Shown: piece by piece, positions 1 to 7,412 of the stretch
Position numbering within the stretch: position 1 is the first letter of the stretch
How the letters are laid out: each line of letters starts with the position of its first letter
Assembly (NCBI GenBank): GCA_947470005.1
Contig: CANISA010000039.1
Location: forward strand, 1-9,731
Source: Legionellaceae bacterium
Lineage (GTDB): Bacteria; Pseudomonadota; Gammaproteobacteria; Legionellales; Legionellaceae
Direction of reading: 5' to 3'
Length of the DNA stretch: 9,731 nucleotides
Notes under the pieces: model-generated
What the model saw: the letters and a program-made list of their open reading frames with translations, nothing else
What the model was told of the DNA's origin: nothing
Database searches by the model: none
Translations under genes and position numbers: made by a program

Positions 1-1626
1 CCCTTGATACCCGTACCCTAATTGAATACTGCTCTTTTCACCTAAAAGAATGCTGTAGGTCACATCGCCTCCGAAGCGATCGGCACTGTAAGCACTAACA
101 TCCAATTTTTTAGGGTCCACTGTTTGATAATAAAACCCTACACCCCGACCAACACCGGTGTTCGTGTAAAATGGGTTATAATAATTCAACGAATAATCCT
201 GCCCCCAATAACTCGCGTTGAATCCAACGCCCACAGTTCGTCCTGTGCCTAAAAAGTTGTATTGGTTGATCGACGCATTAAATTGTGGTCCTGTTGTACC
301 ATACCCCGCTGAAGCACTGGCTTCCGCAGAAGGTGACTCCGCAACATTGACATCCAAATCAACTTGGTTATTCGCACCCGGCACCGGCGTAGTCTTCACG
401 CTAATGTCTTTTAAATAATTGAGTAATCGTAATTGACGCTCAGACTCTTTAATATTGTGTAGGGATAATAACGCGCCTTCATCCTGACGAATCACATTCC
501 GTAACACATAATCTCCCGTTTTTGTGTTCCCATGAAAGTTAATCCGGCGCACATAAACGTGCCGGCCTGGATCAACCACAAACGTAATAAACACAGTCTT
601 CGTCTTCTCATCAATGCGAGGTTCTGCATTAATCGCTGGAAATCCATACCCGACATCTCCTAGGGCCAGCCCGACGTCAGAGATGCTTTCTGTAACTTGT
701 TTACGAGAAAATACCTCCCCTTTCTTCACTTGAATCAATGCGTCTATTTTTTCTTTCGACAACACGGTTTTTCCAGCAACGGCAAACCCTGAAAAGCGAT
801 ACTGTGGTCCCTCGTCAATATGAATATTAATAAAGACATCTTTTTTATCAGGTGCAAGCAACACTTGCGATGAAACAATATTAAATTTCAAATACCCTCG
901 ATCCAAATAAAACGAGCGTAATGCTTCCAATGATGCATCCATCGCCGCTTTAGAATAATGATCTTTTTTCGTAAAATACGTGAACATCGTACTCGGCGAC
1001 AACGCCAACTCCGGTAACAACACCTCATCTGAAAAATCATGATTTCCAATGATTTTGATTTCTTTAATTCGTGAAACGCGCCCTTCAGAAACCGTAATGT
1101 GAAGCGCCACTCGATTCTCCGTCAAGGGGCTAACGGTCGATTCAATGCGTGCATTGTATTTGCCCCTCGCGTTGTAGGCTTGCTTCAACTCTTTTTCCAG
1201 GTGTTCCAATGAGGCGCGTTGGAACACGCGGCCTTTAGCTAAACCGAGTTCTTTGAGAATCTCTTTCATTTTGTCATCTGGAATTTCTTTATTGCCAACA
1301 ATCGCCACTGAACCTATTGTTGCACGCTCCACGACTTGCACAATCAACGTATTGGCTTGGCGTTCCAGAACCACGGATTGGAAAAATCCAGTTTCATACA
1401 ACGCACGAATAATTTGTGGTGTGGACGACGGCCCAATTTCTTCGCCCACTTGAACGGGTAAATAATTAAGCACTGTTCCCATTTTTACACGTTGAAGACC
1501 CGTAATTTTAATATCTCGAACAACAAAACCAGACCCAGTACTCACCTCAGCACTCACCCCAGTCGACCACGTCAGAGCAGAGGCATAACACACTGCCAAG
1601 GCAATTTTCTTACTTGATTTTTTCAT
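1..1626 (-). CDS. bamA: BamA, outer membrane protein assembly factor (N-terminal 542 codons, cut by left edge)
   Basis: BamA is the central barrel of the BAM complex, which folds and inserts beta-barrel proteins into the outer membrane. The frame is open from the ATG at 1624-1626 to the window edge. Residues 1-26 form a signal peptide (MKKSSKK start, cleavage likely after VSA). Five POTRA repeats follow at about residues 33-425, with typical elements such as FVVRDIKITGLQRV and VYVRRINFHGNTKTGDYVLR. The barrel begins near residue 430 with SASAGYGTTGPQFNASI and FLGTGRTVGVG, which closely match the BamA barrel entry. About 110 barrel residues are visible; the remainder, including the lid loop and C-terminal strand, lies off-window. 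GGATG at 1638-1642 is a plausible ribosome binding site. The gene lies 66 bp downstream of cdsA on the same strand, with no rseP between them. The family call is firm; the C-terminus is unseen. Confidence 0.96.
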   Translation of the reverse strand, partial: MKKSSKKIALAVCYASALTWSTGVSAEVSTGSGFVVRDIKITGLQRVKMGTVLNYLPVQVGEEIGPSSTPQIIRALYETGFFQSVVLERQANTLIVQVVERATIGSVAIVGNKEIPDDKMKEILKELGLAKGRVFQRASLEHLEKELKQAYNARGKYNARIESTVSPLTENRVALHITVSEGRVSRIKEIKIIGNHDFSDEVLLPELALSPSTMFTYFTKKDHYSKAAMDASLEALRSFYLDRGYLKFNIVSSQVLLAPDKKDVFINIHIDEGPQYRFSGFAVAGKTVLSKEKIDALIQVKKGEVFSRKQVTESISDVGLALGDVGYGFPAINAEPRIDEKTKTVFITFVVDPGRHVYVRRINFHGNTKTGDYVLRNVIRQDEGALLSLHNIKESERQLRLLNYLKDISVKTTPVPGANNQVDLDVNVAESPSAEASASAGYGTTGPQFNASINQYNFLGTGRTVGVGFNASYWGQDYSLNYYNPFYTNTGVGRGVGFYYQTVDPKKLDVSAYSADRFGGDVTYSILLGEKSSIQLGYGYQG

Positions 1627-1692
1627 TATTATGATTACATCCAGCTCACGACCCAACCAATCGAGTCAAATCATTCCTAAGGGCCACATTCA
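1627..1692 (-). other. Short cdsA-bamA spacer where rseP would be expected
   Basis: Only 66 bases separate the cdsA stop from the bamA start. In E. coli and Pseudomonas this slot holds rseP, and in Pseudomonas dxr as well. I see no coding remnant, no convincing sigma-70 promoter and no terminator here, only the bamA ribosome binding site candidate. bamA is therefore probably read through from cdsA. The absence of the gene is seen directly; the reason for it is unknown. Confidence 0.7.
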
Positions 1693-2490
1693 TCAGCCCC
1701 CTAAAGGCCAAACACACAGACCGGCGTAAAGCAAAGGTGCTGCTGCAATGAAACTATCCAATCGATCAAGAACGCCGCCATGACCAGGAAACAAAGCCCC
1801 TGTATCCTTCAACTGACACCGCCGCTTTAACATGCTGATGAAGAGATCCCCCAGGATTGAAATCAACACGGTGCTCACAGCAAGCCCAAACCAAGCGACC
1901 TTAAACGCAGGAGAAAACCAAATCAAACCCAAACCAGCAACAAGCATCGCCAACACGAAGCCCCCCAACGCCCCCTCCACCGTCTTTCCTGGGCTCACCT
2001 GTGGAATGAGTCGGTGCGCCCCCCACTGTTTCCCCACCAAATAAGCGCCAATGTCTGTTGCCCAAACCAAACCAAACAGATAAATAATCAGGTCCTTGCC
2101 CTGAGGCTGATGATAGATTGCAGCAATCACCCCAAAAACCAGCGGCAAGAGTACAACGCAAACACCACCCACGACCCAGGGCTTGCCCCATATAGTTTGG
2201 GAGCGAGGATAAGTCAACACCGCGATAGCAATCAATCCCCAAATCAGCAAGCCCGCGACAAGCCATGCGCACAGAACGGACATACAGAGCCATGAGAAAA
2301 CACAAATCGACACAAGAAAAAGAACTTTTCCCACGCGTTTCGTCAGTGGAATCAACATCAACCACTCCCATCCGGCAGCAATCACAAACGCCATCGTTAA
2401 AAACCCTAAAACCCAAGGGCTGGCCTGCTTAATCAGAAGTAATACCAACGGGATCAGCACAAGGGCGGTCCAAAAGCGCTGTTTAAACAT
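1693..2490 (-). CDS. cdsA: CdsA, phosphatidate cytidylyltransferase
   Basis: CdsA condenses CTP with phosphatidic acid to CDP-diacylglycerol, the branch point for all phospholipids, and acts in the inner membrane. The 265-residue protein is close to the usual 270-285. It is hydrophobic throughout, with about eight membrane segments. The CDP-diglyceride synthetase signature is complete at residues 219-245: SMLKRR, then KDTG at 228-231, then PGHGGVLDRLD, including the metal-binding acidic residues. SPGKTVEG, a conserved loop of the family, lies upstream. The ATG at 2488-2490 overlaps the end of uppS by 8 bases (ATGTTTAA), so translation is probably coupled, and GAGG inside the uppS 3' end may serve as its ribosome binding site. 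The next gene leftward is bamA. Identification is secure. Confidence 0.97.
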   Translation of the reverse strand: MFKQRFWTALVLIPLVLLLIKQASPWVLGFLTMAFVIAAGWEWLMLIPLTKRVGKVLFLVSICVFSWLCMSVLCAWLVAGLLIWGLIAIAVLTYPRSQTIWGKPWVVGGVCVVLLPLVFGVIAAIYHQPQGKDLIIYLFGLVWATDIGAYLVGKQWGAHRLIPQVSPGKTVEGALGGFVLAMLVAGLGLIWFSPAFKVAWFGLAVSTVLISILGDLFISMLKRRCQLKDTGALFPGHGGVLDRLDSFIAAAPLLYAGLCVWPLGG

Positions 2491-3217
2491 GATTCATCTC
2501 AACCTCTTGTGATGACGTTTTCCCATACCGACGGATGCGAGAAGCAAAGTTATCCAATGCTTTTTCAAATTCGCTAGCCGTAAAATCTGGCCAATACACC
2601 TCAGAAAAATAAAGCTCGCTGTACGCCAGCTGCCAAAGAAAGAAGTTACTGATTCGCAGCTCACCACTCGTTCGAATTAATAAATCAGGATCCGGCAAAC
2701 CTTGAGTACTCAGCATGGTTGCAAACAAACCCTCATCAATATCCTCAGGCGCGAGTGCCCCGTCTACAACACGATGAGCCAGCGCACGAGCCGCTTGCAC
2801 AATATCCCAACGTCCGCCGTAATTCATCATCACGTTTAAAACGAAACAATCATTACTCGCGGTCAATGTTTCAACTGACTGGATGCACGTTTGTAAAATA
2901 TCTGTTAACTGCGTGCGATCGCCAAAAAAACACACACGAGTACCTTTCTCATGCAAGCTGTCCATTTCACGCGCAATCGATTCAATAAAAAGTTGCATGA
3001 GAAAATCCACTTCTTCAGCAGGGCGCGACCAATTTTCAGTGCTGAAGGTGAATAAACTTAAAATAGGGATCTTCTTTTTCAGGCAGGCCTCAACCGTGAG
3101 CTTCACCGCTTCAACACCCATGCGATGCCCTTCTACACGGGGCAATCCGCGATGAGTAGCCCAGCGGCCGTTACCATCCATCACAATTGCAACATGCTTC
3201 GGTAATTTTTGATTCAA
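2483..3217 (-). CDS. uppS: UppS, undecaprenyl diphosphate synthase (TTG start)
   Basis: UppS adds eight isopentenyl units in cis to farnesyl diphosphate, giving the C55 carrier lipid for peptidoglycan and surface polysaccharides. It is a cytosolic, membrane-associated homodimer. The 244-residue length fits the family. HVAIVMDGNGRWA at 8-20 carries the catalytic Asp14 (Asp26 in E. coli). TFSTENW, MNYGGRWD and DLLIRTSGELRISNF follow, and SELYF carries the Mg-binding Glu201 (Glu213 in E. coli). Every spacing agrees with a constant offset of 12 from E. coli. The start is TTG at 3215-3217: an in-frame TGA lies only two codons upstream, and the next ATG is inside the catalytic motif. GGATGAAG at 3222-3229 is the likely ribosome binding site. 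It is the first gene of the leftward cluster; frr and dxr are not beside it. Confidence 0.97.
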   Translation of the reverse strand: MNQKLPKHVAIVMDGNGRWATHRGLPRVEGHRMGVEAVKLTVEACLKKKIPILSLFTFSTENWSRPAEEVDFLMQLFIESIAREMDSLHEKGTRVCFFGDRTQLTDILQTCIQSVETLTASNDCFVLNVMMNYGGRWDIVQAARALAHRVVDGALAPEDIDEGLFATMLSTQGLPDPDLLIRTSGELRISNFFLWQLAYSELYFSEVYWPDFTASEFEKALDNFASRIRRYGKTSSQEVEMNHV

Positions 3218-3286
3218 GCTACTTCATCCATCAACAAAAATGGCCTATAGTCTAACCTCTTTATTGCAAAAGTTTAAGAGAAATTC
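3218..3286. promoter_or_regulatory. Divergent spacer with promoters of uppS and gpmI
   Basis: These 69 bases separate the leftward uppS from the rightward gpmI, so both transcripts should start here or within the neighbouring genes. On the plus strand TATAGT at 3246-3251 is a fair -10 box, with a weak -35 (TTCATC, 3223-3228) at 17-base spacing. That would place the start about 30 bases before gpmI. On the minus strand TTGCAA at 3264-3269 could be a -35 for uppS, but no good -10 sits at the right distance. AAGAGA at 3275-3280 is a partial ribosome binding site for gpmI. Confidence 0.4.
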
Positions 3287-4834
3287 ATGCCCACGGACCC
3301 GTTGGTTTTAATGGTTCTGGATGGTTGGGGGTATCGCGAAGACACCTCACACAATGCCATTGCAGCCGCACACACCCCTCAATGGGATACTTGGTGGAAA
3401 ACTCACCCTCATGTATTACTCAATGCATCCGGGCACGCCGTGGGTTTACCGGATGCCCAAATGGGCAATTCTGAGGTGGGGCACATGCATATCAGCGCCG
3501 GACGCGTGGTGCCTCAAGATTTGACTCGCATCAATCAAGCCATAGCACAGGGCGACTTTGATCAAAATTCCGCCCTGCTTGAAACAATTAATCTCATGAA
3601 ACACGAGAAAAAAACAGTCCATGTCATGGGCTTGCTTTCTCCCGGTGGCGTTCACAGCCATGAAGAGCACCTGTTTGCCTTTCTAAGGCTCTGTGCAGCA
3701 CACGACTTTTCTAACGTCGCCCTGCACCTTTTTTTAGATGGTCGGGACACCCCACCCCAAAGTGCCATCACCAGCCTGGCTGCCTTGAAAAAAACATTAA
3801 GACAATACCCCGTCGCAGTCATTTGCTCATTAACAGGACGTTATTACGCGCTAGACCGCGATCAACGTTGGTCACGAATTGAACCTGTGTATCGATTACT
3901 CACAGAAGCCGTGAGTGACGAGTACGCCAATACTCCCGAAGAGGCTCTCGACTCATGTTATGCGCGAGGAATTCATGATGAATTTATTCCGCCCACGCGA
4001 ATTGGTACAGGCGGAGCCATTCAAGACGGTGATGCCGTGTTTTTCTTCAATTTCCGAGCCGATCGTGCACGGGAACTGACTGAGGCGTTCATCAGCCCCA
4101 CGTTCGAAGGCTTTCACCGAAACAAAAAGCCCCTGTTGGCGCGTTTTGTTAGCATGACGCGCTTCTCCGAACACCTGGACACCCGGTGTGTTTTTCCTCC
4201 CCTTCAGCTGCACGCTACATTGGGAGAAATCCTCGCGGCTCATGGCTTACGCCAACTTCGCCTGGCTGAGACGGAGAAATACGCGCACGTCACGTTTTTC
4301 TTCAATGGTGGTTCTGAGCATATTTTCCCGAATGAAACACGGATCATTATCCCCTCCCCCCAGGTTGCAACGTATGATTTAAAACCGGAAATGAGTGCAA
4401 AATTACTCACAAAAACACTCGTAGACGCCATTCAAACGCGTGCTTACGATGTCATCATTTGCAATTATGCCAACGCAGACATGGTCGGACACACCGGTGA
4501 TTTCCAAGCAACTGTTCTAGCCATTGAGTGCCTAGACGAGGCCATGCACGCTGTTGGGGAGGCCTTGCGTCAAGTCAATGGCCATCTATTAATCACGGCA
4601 GATCATGGCAATGCCGAATCCATGTTTGATGATAAAACCCATCAACCTCACACCGCCCACACAAGCCAACCCGTCCCTTTGCTTTATATCGGTCATCCTG
4701 AGTGGACGTTCAACACATCTGCCGGCAGCTTAGTCGATATTGCACCAACGGTGCTGACCTTGCTTGGCATTGCTCCCCCGCCGGAAATGACGGGCAAATC
4801 ACTGCTCATTCAAGGAAAACCAAAGGCATCATGA
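3287..4834 (+). CDS. gpmI: GpmI, 2,3-bisphosphoglycerate-independent phosphoglycerate mutase
   Basis: This cytosolic enzyme interconverts 3- and 2-phosphoglycerate in glycolysis and gluconeogenesis, using two Mn ions and a phosphoserine intermediate. The 515 residues match the family (E. coli 514). Metal ligand Asp12 lies in VLDGWG, and the nucleophile Ser62 in MGNSEVGH. His123 is in GGVHSHEEH, followed by DGRDTPP (151-157). Lys331 is in TEKYAHVTFFFNGG. Further metal ligands are Asp398 and His402 in NADMVGH, Asp439 and His440 in ADHGNAE, and His458. All catalytic residues seem present, so the enzyme should be active. The ATG start follows a partial AAGAGA ribosome binding site. Its last four bases overlap the envC start, which ties it to the envelope genes downstream, as in Pseudomonas. 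Confidence 0.98.
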   Translation: MPTDPLVLMVLDGWGYREDTSHNAIAAAHTPQWDTWWKTHPHVLLNASGHAVGLPDAQMGNSEVGHMHISAGRVVPQDLTRINQAIAQGDFDQNSALLETINLMKHEKKTVHVMGLLSPGGVHSHEEHLFAFLRLCAAHDFSNVALHLFLDGRDTPPQSAITSLAALKKTLRQYPVAVICSLTGRYYALDRDQRWSRIEPVYRLLTEAVSDEYANTPEEALDSCYARGIHDEFIPPTRIGTGGAIQDGDAVFFFNFRADRARELTEAFISPTFEGFHRNKKPLLARFVSMTRFSEHLDTRCVFPPLQLHATLGEILAAHGLRQLRLAETEKYAHVTFFFNGGSEHIFPNETRIIIPSPQVATYDLKPEMSAKLLTKTLVDAIQTRAYDVIICNYANADMVGHTGDFQATVLAIECLDEAMHAVGEALRQVNGHLLITADHGNAESMFDDKTHQPHTAHTSQPVPLLYIGHPEWTFNTSAGSLVDIAPTVLTLLGIAPPPEMTGKSLLIQGKPKAS

Positions 4835-5982
4835 TGAATCAACGGCGCTCCACAGGGATCTCAACGATACTCCCTACCCTCTTCGGGATAAGCATGCTCT
4901 TGATGGGAGATATGTGCGCCCGCGCCGCGGTGACAACGGCTTCGCGCATGAAAACCCAATTGAACCAAGTCGAAAATAAAATGGGCGAATTGCAACACAC
5001 CCTGACAAATGCAGAAACCACACGCCGTGGTCTTTATCAAGCGTTAGCCGTTACAGAAAAACAAATGGGTGAACACATCCATACACTCCACACCGTGCGC
5101 CAGGATATTACAAATAAGCAGCAAGCAGTCATCAGCATGCAGCATGCAGTCGACAAGAACCAGCAACAATTACAAACACAACAGCAAGCACTCGCCAATC
5201 ACGTGCGAGCACGTTACCAAATTGGTAACATTCAACCCTTGCAATGGTTACTCAACCAAGACAACCCTCAGACAATGAGCCGATTACTGACGTATTATCA
5301 GTATGTGGTTCAAGCCGATCAACACCTCATTCAGCAAATACGTGAAACAACAGACACACTCGCTGAAAACCAAAACAAACTTCACGCGGAGTTCGTTACC
5401 TTGCAACAGCTCCAACAAACACTCCTCTATCGTCAGAAAAGACTCGCTGAGGTCAAGCGCCAACATCACACCGTGATTCAATCCTTGAGTGAATCCATTC
5501 AAACAAAACAACAAGCACTTGCTGATTACCGCCGCGATCAAGCGCATTTGCAGACCCTCTTAGTGAAGCTATCGCATCCCCTCCCCACGCGCTTGCCACC
5601 CCAAACGATGCCTTCTGCTATTCGATTCAATGCTAAATTTTCCAATCCATTAAAAACCAATCCGCAACGTGCACAAAAACTCAATCAAGGCATGATTTTC
5701 TTTGCGCCTCGAGGCACTCCTGTTTCTGCTGTTTTGCCAGGAAAAGTCGTTTTCAGTGACTGGTTAAACGGCTACGGCTTACTGCTTATTATCGATCACG
5801 GTCAAGGCACAATGAGCCTTTACGCACACAATGAGTCACTCTTCAAATCCAAAGGCGCCTCCGTCAAACAAGGAGACCAAATCGCCATCGTTGGACACAG
5901 CGGTGGATTACGTGAAAACGGTCTATACTTCGAACTAAGACGCCGTGGAAAAGCAATCCCTCCACGTCAATGGTTGTCTTAA
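4831..5982 (+). CDS. envC: EnvC-like murein hydrolase activator (coiled coil plus degenerate LytM/M23 domain)
   Basis: EnvC is a periplasmic factor that binds FtsEX through its coiled coil and activates septal amidases such as AmiA/AmiB through its LytM domain, so that daughter cells separate. The 383-residue protein has a signal peptide (cleavage near CARA, residues 29-32). A long Gln-rich coiled coil follows at about 40-260, and the LytM domain at about 280-382. Within it, WLNGYGLLLIIDHGQG, MSLYAHN and GLYFELRR resemble E. coli EnvC closely. The zinc motif HLHFE of active M23 peptidases is GLYFE here (Gly364 and Tyr366 replace the histidines), so it should be an activator and not an enzyme. 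The ATG at 4831 shares ATGA with the gpmI stop. The ATG at 4834 is equally possible and has better spacing (7 bases) from AAAGG at 4822-4826. ctpA follows. Confidence 0.9.
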   Translation: MMNQRRSTGISTILPTLFGISMLLMGDMCARAAVTTASRMKTQLNQVENKMGELQHTLTNAETTRRGLYQALAVTEKQMGEHIHTLHTVRQDITNKQQAVISMQHAVDKNQQQLQTQQQALANHVRARYQIGNIQPLQWLLNQDNPQTMSRLLTYYQYVVQADQHLIQQIRETTDTLAENQNKLHAEFVTLQQLQQTLLYRQKRLAEVKRQHHTVIQSLSESIQTKQQALADYRRDQAHLQTLLVKLSHPLPTRLPPQTMPSAIRFNAKFSNPLKTNPQRAQKLNQGMIFFAPRGTPVSAVLPGKVVFSDWLNGYGLLLIIDHGQGTMSLYAHNESLFKSKGASVKQGDQIAIVGHSGGLRENGLYFELRRRGKAIPPRQWLS

Positions 5983-5996
5983 TGTCTTCTGGTTCG

Positions 5997-6002
5997 AAGG
6001 AG
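5997..6002 (+). promoter_or_regulatory. Ribosome binding site that fixes the ctpA start
   Basis: AAGGAG lies 6 bases before the ATG at 6009. The same frame also has ATGs at 5970 and 5982, but these lack such a site and would add residues ahead of a normal signal peptide. Confidence 0.85.
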
Positions 6003-6008
6003 AAACAC

Positions 6009-7337
6009 ATGCGTTGCAAACAGCTCTACCGCCTTACCCTGACGACCGCCGTCTCTTGCGTTTTGTTATTTCCGACGATCACTTATGCCTTATCAAGTGC
6101 CGAAGAGGAGCAAGGGATCCCCATGGAGGATGTGCAACGGTTCTCCAATGCCATTGCACAAATCAAACAGTACTATGTCAAACCGGTCAGCGACAAAGAA
6201 TTATTTGATAATGCCATTCGTGGAATGCTCAGCGGTCTTGACCCTCATTCCGGCTACCTCAACGAAGAAGATTTCAACGAGTTGCAAACCGCAACCAGCG
6301 GTGAATTTGGTGGTCTTGGGATTGAAGTCACCATGGAAGAAGGGGTGATCAAAATCATTGCCCCGCTTGCTGATACTCCCGCATCCAAGGCCAAAGTTAA
6401 ACCAGGCGATTACATCATTAAGGTCGGGGCACGTTCTGTCCAAGGCATCGATCTCAAAGAGGCGGTCAATTTGATGCGAGGAAAAGTGGGAGAGCCCATT
6501 ACCTTGACCGTGTTGCGTAAAGGAGAAACCAAGCCATTGCTCTTCACCTTGGTACGCGAAAACATTCAAATTAAAAGTGTTCAGCAAAAACTTCTAGACA
6601 ATCAATATGGGTATATTCGCCTCGCTCAATTCCAAGCGCTGAGCGCGCAGGACATGATGAAAGGCATTGCCGAGCTTAAAAAACAAGCAGGTGGTCAACT
6701 CAAAGGATTGATATTGGATCTTCGCAACAACCCAGGCGGTTTATTGGACTCAGCCATTGAAATCGCTGATGCTTTCATTGATACGAAAGGGCCTGGTACC
6801 AAACCAGAGTTGATCGTTTACACCGAAGGCCGTCTACCTGGTTCAAGGTTCACAGCCATAGCCAAGCCCGGTGATGTGCTTGGGAATGCCCCGATGGTTG
6901 TCTTAATTAACAGTGGATCTGCATCGGCTTCCGAGATCGTCGCCGGTGCGTTAAAAGACAACAAACGAGCCATTATCCTAGGCACTCGAAGCTTTGGGAA
7001 AGGCACCGTTCAAACGGTATTACCACTGGATAATAAACACGGCATTAAATTAACAACCGCGCTTTATTACACCCCAGCTGGCACATCCATTCAAGCGCAA
7101 GGAATAACCCCAGACATCGTGATTGATGAAATTGCGATCCCCAAAACAACACTCGCGAAAGATAATGCATTAGATTACAGTGAGGCTGATTTAGGTGGGC
7201 ACCTATTGAACACGAATAAAACCAAAGAGGCCACCAAAAAATCCCCCTTAGCCTATGAACAAAGCTTATTACACGAAGACTACCAACTTTACTCAGCACT
7301 CACCATTCTAAAGAGCTTGGCTGTGGCAAAACAATAA
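6009..7337 (+). CDS. ctpA: CtpA, periplasmic C-terminal processing protease (S41 family, PDZ)
   Basis: S41 C-terminal processing peptidases use a Ser/Lys dyad and a PDZ domain that recognises C-termini. In Pseudomonas, CtpA with the lipoprotein LbcA degrades peptidoglycan cross-link hydrolases. This 442-residue protein has a signal peptide (about 1-27, ending TYA). An N-terminal helical part is followed by the PDZ domain at about 98-185, from FGGLGIEV to VREN. The protease core includes LILDLRNNPGGLLD. The catalytic Ser306 lies in SGSASASEI and Lys331 in FGKGTVQT, spaced by 25 as in E. coli Prc. QGITPDIVID closes the core, and a charged tail follows. It lies 26 bases after envC, so it is probably cotranscribed with gpmI and envC. 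Together they suggest joint control of cell-wall cutting at division. No LbcA-like gene is visible here. Confidence 0.95.
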   Translation: MRCKQLYRLTLTTAVSCVLLFPTITYALSSAEEEQGIPMEDVQRFSNAIAQIKQYYVKPVSDKELFDNAIRGMLSGLDPHSGYLNEEDFNELQTATSGEFGGLGIEVTMEEGVIKIIAPLADTPASKAKVKPGDYIIKVGARSVQGIDLKEAVNLMRGKVGEPITLTVLRKGETKPLLFTLVRENIQIKSVQQKLLDNQYGYIRLAQFQALSAQDMMKGIAELKKQAGGQLKGLILDLRNNPGGLLDSAIEIADAFIDTKGPGTKPELIVYTEGRLPGSRFTAIAKPGDVLGNAPMVVLINSGSASASEIVAGALKDNKRAIILGTRSFGKGTVQTVLPLDNKHGIKLTTALYYTPAGTSIQAQGITPDIVIDEIAIPKTTLAKDNALDYSEADLGGHLLNTNKTKEATKKSPLAYEQSLLHEDYQLYSALTILKSLAVAKQ

Positions 7338-7352
7338 AATCTCTTCTATAAT
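7324..7352 (+). promoter_or_regulatory. Candidate promoter for the 7413-8409 gene pair
   Basis: TATAAT at 7347-7352 is a perfect -10 box just after the ctpA stop. A weak -35, TGGCAA, lies at 7324-7329 with 17-base spacing. Transcription would start near 7359, leaving a leader of about 54 bases. The -10 is striking, but the -35 matches only three of six bases. Confidence 0.45.
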
Positions 7353-7357
7353 CTGAC

Positions 7358-7381
7358 GGTTCGGTGTTGTCATACCGGACC
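7358..7381 (+). other. Stem-loop between ctpA and the cysteine-rich gene
   Basis: GGTTCGGT at 7358-7365 pairs with ACCGGACC at 7374-7381 (8 bp including one G-U) around an 8-base loop. No T-run follows, so it is not a standard terminator. If the -10 at 7347-7352 is used, the hairpin sits at the very 5' end of the new transcript, where it could stabilise the message. It could instead protect the 3' end of the ctpA message. Confidence 0.4.
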
Positions 7382-7412
7382 ATCATGCTTATGTTCACTA
7401 AGGATTTTTATT

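Noticed and set aside
218..1453. Small plus-strand open frames opposite bamA
   Set aside because: They are antisense to a well supported coding region, lack ribosome binding sites and show no recognisable protein features.
1901..2416. Open frame of 171 codons on the minus strand inside cdsA
   Set aside because: It is an out-of-frame shadow of cdsA with a Gly/Cys/Trp-rich composition and no family features; the cdsA frame carries the full signature.
4702..4830. Upstream extension of envC to an ATG inside gpmI
   Set aside because: It would add 43 residues ahead of a normal signal peptide; the ATGA overlap at 4831 explains the start better.
5970..6008. Earlier ATG starts for ctpA at 5970 and 5982
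   Set aside because: AAGGAG at 5997-6002 points to the ATG at 6009, which starts directly at a signal peptide.
7368..7395. Promoter TTGTCA-N16-TATGTT
   Set aside because: The boxes are decent, but transcription would begin around 7402, within the ribosome binding site of the 7413 gene.
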